Below are positions 6,310-7,324 of a stretch of DNA of 7,324 nucleotides, piece by piece. The notes under the pieces were generated by a model. It had not been told where the DNA came from and searched no databases. It worked only from the letters and a program-made list of their open reading frames with translations. Numbering within the stretch: the first letter of the stretch is position 1; each line of letters begins with the position of its first letter. This DNA is from Limnochordia bacterium (GTDB taxonomy: Bacteria > Bacillota > Limnochordia > Darwinibacteriales > SLO01): positions 1 through 7,324 of the forward strand of contig SLOG01000406.1 of assembly GCA_007132635.1 (NCBI GenBank), written 5' to 3'. The position numbers and the translations under genes were made by a program.

Positions 6310-7197
6310 CTACACCCTCCAGGACGGCAGGCCGTAGATTACGATGCCAGACACGATGACCCAGCCGAGCACCGTGACCAGAATCGGCACATCCCCCAGC
6401 AGAATGTCCTCCGGACTGCCCCCTTCCTGCCGGCAGTGTACCAGGTACAGGTACCGAAAGACCCCGAACACCACAAAGGGCAGTGTCACCACCAAGTACT
6501 GGTGGTCCGTACCCTTGACAGTGTAGAGAGTGTACGTGACCAGCGCGGTGGACGTGACAATACTGATCACCTGATCCAAATAGGGAAGCGTATAGTTGTC
6601 AAGGACGCTGCGATGCTGGCCACCGTTGCATCCTAGCAGCACGTACTCATGGCGGCGACGGCTGACCGTTAGGAATACGGCCAGGAAAAACGTACAGATT
6701 AAGAGCCATGGAGACACCGACACCTGAATAGCCGCAGCTCCAGCAGCGGCCCGCAGGACAAAACCCACGGCAACGACCAGGATGTCCACCACAACGACAT
6801 GCTTCCACCAAAGCGAGTATGCAAAGACCAAGCCAAAGTAGACAGCCGCAATGCCAAGAAAAATGCTTCCCAAAGGCCATGCCACCACCACGGCCAAAAT
6901 TAGGCTGGCCACAGCCGTGATGACGGCGCCGCGAACGGATATCTCCCCGGCTGCCAAAGGACGGCGCCGCTTCTTCGGATGCTCTCGGTCCGTGTCCATA
7001 TCCGCTAGATCATTGATGACATACACCGCACCCGAAAGCAGGCAGAACGAGGTAAAGGCTAACAAGCTGCGCTCCACCAGCGGGACTTGGGTCAAGCTGC
7101 CCGAAAACAGCAAAGCAGCAAACACCAACAGGTTTTTCGTCCACTGCTTGGGGCGAAGGAGCTTAAGAGCAGCCCTGACCGGGGCACGTTGGGGCAT
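6310..7197 (-). CDS. UbiA-family prenyltransferase, decaprenyl-phosphate phosphoribosyltransferase-like
   Basis: This integral membrane enzyme has about eight to nine helices. Residue numbers are counted from GTG 7206. The first metal/pyrophosphate motif is NDLADMDTDREHP (N65, D66, D69, D73), followed by KKRRRPLAAG, a combination characteristic of the phosphoribosyltransferase branch (mycobacterial Rv3806c type) rather than quinone enzymes. The second is Y130-S...K135...D141, then FVLRAAAGA. SRRRHE (182-187), LPYLDQ (207-212) and SPEDILLGD (264-272) also fit that branch, which moves phosphoribose from PRPP to polyprenyl phosphate. The open frame extends to GTG 7206, but the ATG at 7195-7197 (codon 4) has a GAGGTG ribosome site (7204-7209) at a 6-base spacer, so that start (295 residues) is preferred. 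The GTG start would have GAGGAG 4 bases upstream and remains possible. Substrate identity is inferred. Confidence 0.87.
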   Translation of the reverse strand: MPQRAPVRAALKLLRPKQWTKNLLVFAALLFSGSLTQVPLVERSLLAFTSFCLLSGAVYVINDLADMDTDREHPKKRRRPLAAGEISVRGAVITAVASLILAVVVAWPLGSIFLGIAAVYFGLVFAYSLWWKHVVVVDILVVAVGFVLRAAAGAAAIQVSVSPWLLICTFFLAVFLTVSRRRHEYVLLGCNGGQHRSVLDNYTLPYLDQVISIVTSTALVTYTLYTVKGTDHQYLVVTLPFVVFGVFRYLYLVHCRQEGGSPEDILLGDVPILVTVLGWVIVSGIVIYGLPSWRV

Positions 7198-7207
7198 CTT
7201 AACCACC

Positions 7208-7324
7208 TCACTCCTCGGAGACTACTTCTGCTGGTGCTCCCTGCAGTACCAGCAGCAGCACAAACGGGATCAGCATCTGCCACATACGGGTCTCGTTGAT
7301 CAGGCCAAAAAAGAAAATATTGAA
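7208..7324 (-). CDS. C-terminal end of a membrane protein, partial
   Basis: From the right edge one minus-strand frame stays open for 38 residues and stops at TGA 7210-7208. It reads NIFFFGLINETRMWQMLIPF, then a leucine/valine-rich helix, then a short acidic tail (AEVVSEE). A G-x-x-NE-x-R-x-x-x-x-x-x-P-F pattern before a last hydrophobic helix recurs at the ends of some multi-pass membrane proteins of glycan pathways, but that is too little to assign a family. The stop lies 10 bases before the preferred UbiA ATG, and the ribosome site of that gene overlaps the stop, so it is probably the preceding gene of the same operon. It is too short for the family or function to be named. Confidence 0.65.
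   Translation of the reverse strand, partial: FNIFFFGLINETRMWQMLIPFVLLLVLQGAPAEVVSEE

Noticed and set aside
7245..7259. CAG/CTG triplet run considered as a simple repeat
   Set aside because: It is only a few units long and encodes the leucine run in the last membrane helix of the partial protein.

Overview
The window is bacterial, moderately GC-rich and compact. Genes are led by clear purine-rich Shine-Dalgarno sequences, and stops and starts are often only a few bases apart. No RNA gene, insertion sequence, CRISPR array or repeat family is visible. The lineage cannot be fixed from this sequence. A UroD-family fragment, an Fnr-like regulator with candidate Fe-S cysteines and an iron-sulfur repair protein suggest an anaerobic or microaerobic organism, perhaps a Firmicute, Chloroflexota or a related deep lineage (inference).

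Layout, left to right: (1) 1-186, plus strand, the last 61 residues of a uroporphyrinogen-decarboxylase/corrinoid-methyltransferase family protein. It converges on the next gene with a 5-base gap. (2) 2537 down to 192, minus strand, a three-gene unit: an RIC/YtfE/ScdA-type di-iron Fe-S cluster repair protein, a Crp/Fnr regulator with four candidate cluster cysteines, and an aminoglycoside-phosphotransferase-fold kinase. A perfect 16-bp palindrome, TGTGATCCGGATCACA, lies upstream at 2593-2608. It sits at about -41.5 relative to a plausible promoter, so it is a strong operator candidate for the regulator encoded in the same unit. (3) 7324 down to 2615, minus strand, a membrane and polyprenyl-lipid operon: the end of a membrane protein, a UbiA prenyltransferase resembling decaprenyl-phosphate phosphoribosyltransferase, a flippase-like LPG_synthase_TM protein, a DUF362 protein and a GT-C-type membrane glycosyltransferase. 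Junctions run from a 4-base overlap to a gap of about 10 bases, so these genes are almost certainly co-transcribed.

How the genes may work together: the UbiA enzyme would charge a polyprenyl phosphate with a phosphoribosyl (or similar) unit. The flippase-like protein could help move or process the lipid, and the GT-C enzyme would use a polyprenyl-linked sugar outside the membrane. This resembles the mycobacterial polyprenyl-phospho-arabinose pathway, but no DprE1/DprE2 epimerase is in view, and a DUF362 protein of unknown function sits in the middle. The three-gene unit reads as a self-regulated nitrosative/oxidative stress response: sensor-regulator, Fe-S repair protein and an unexplained small-molecule kinase.
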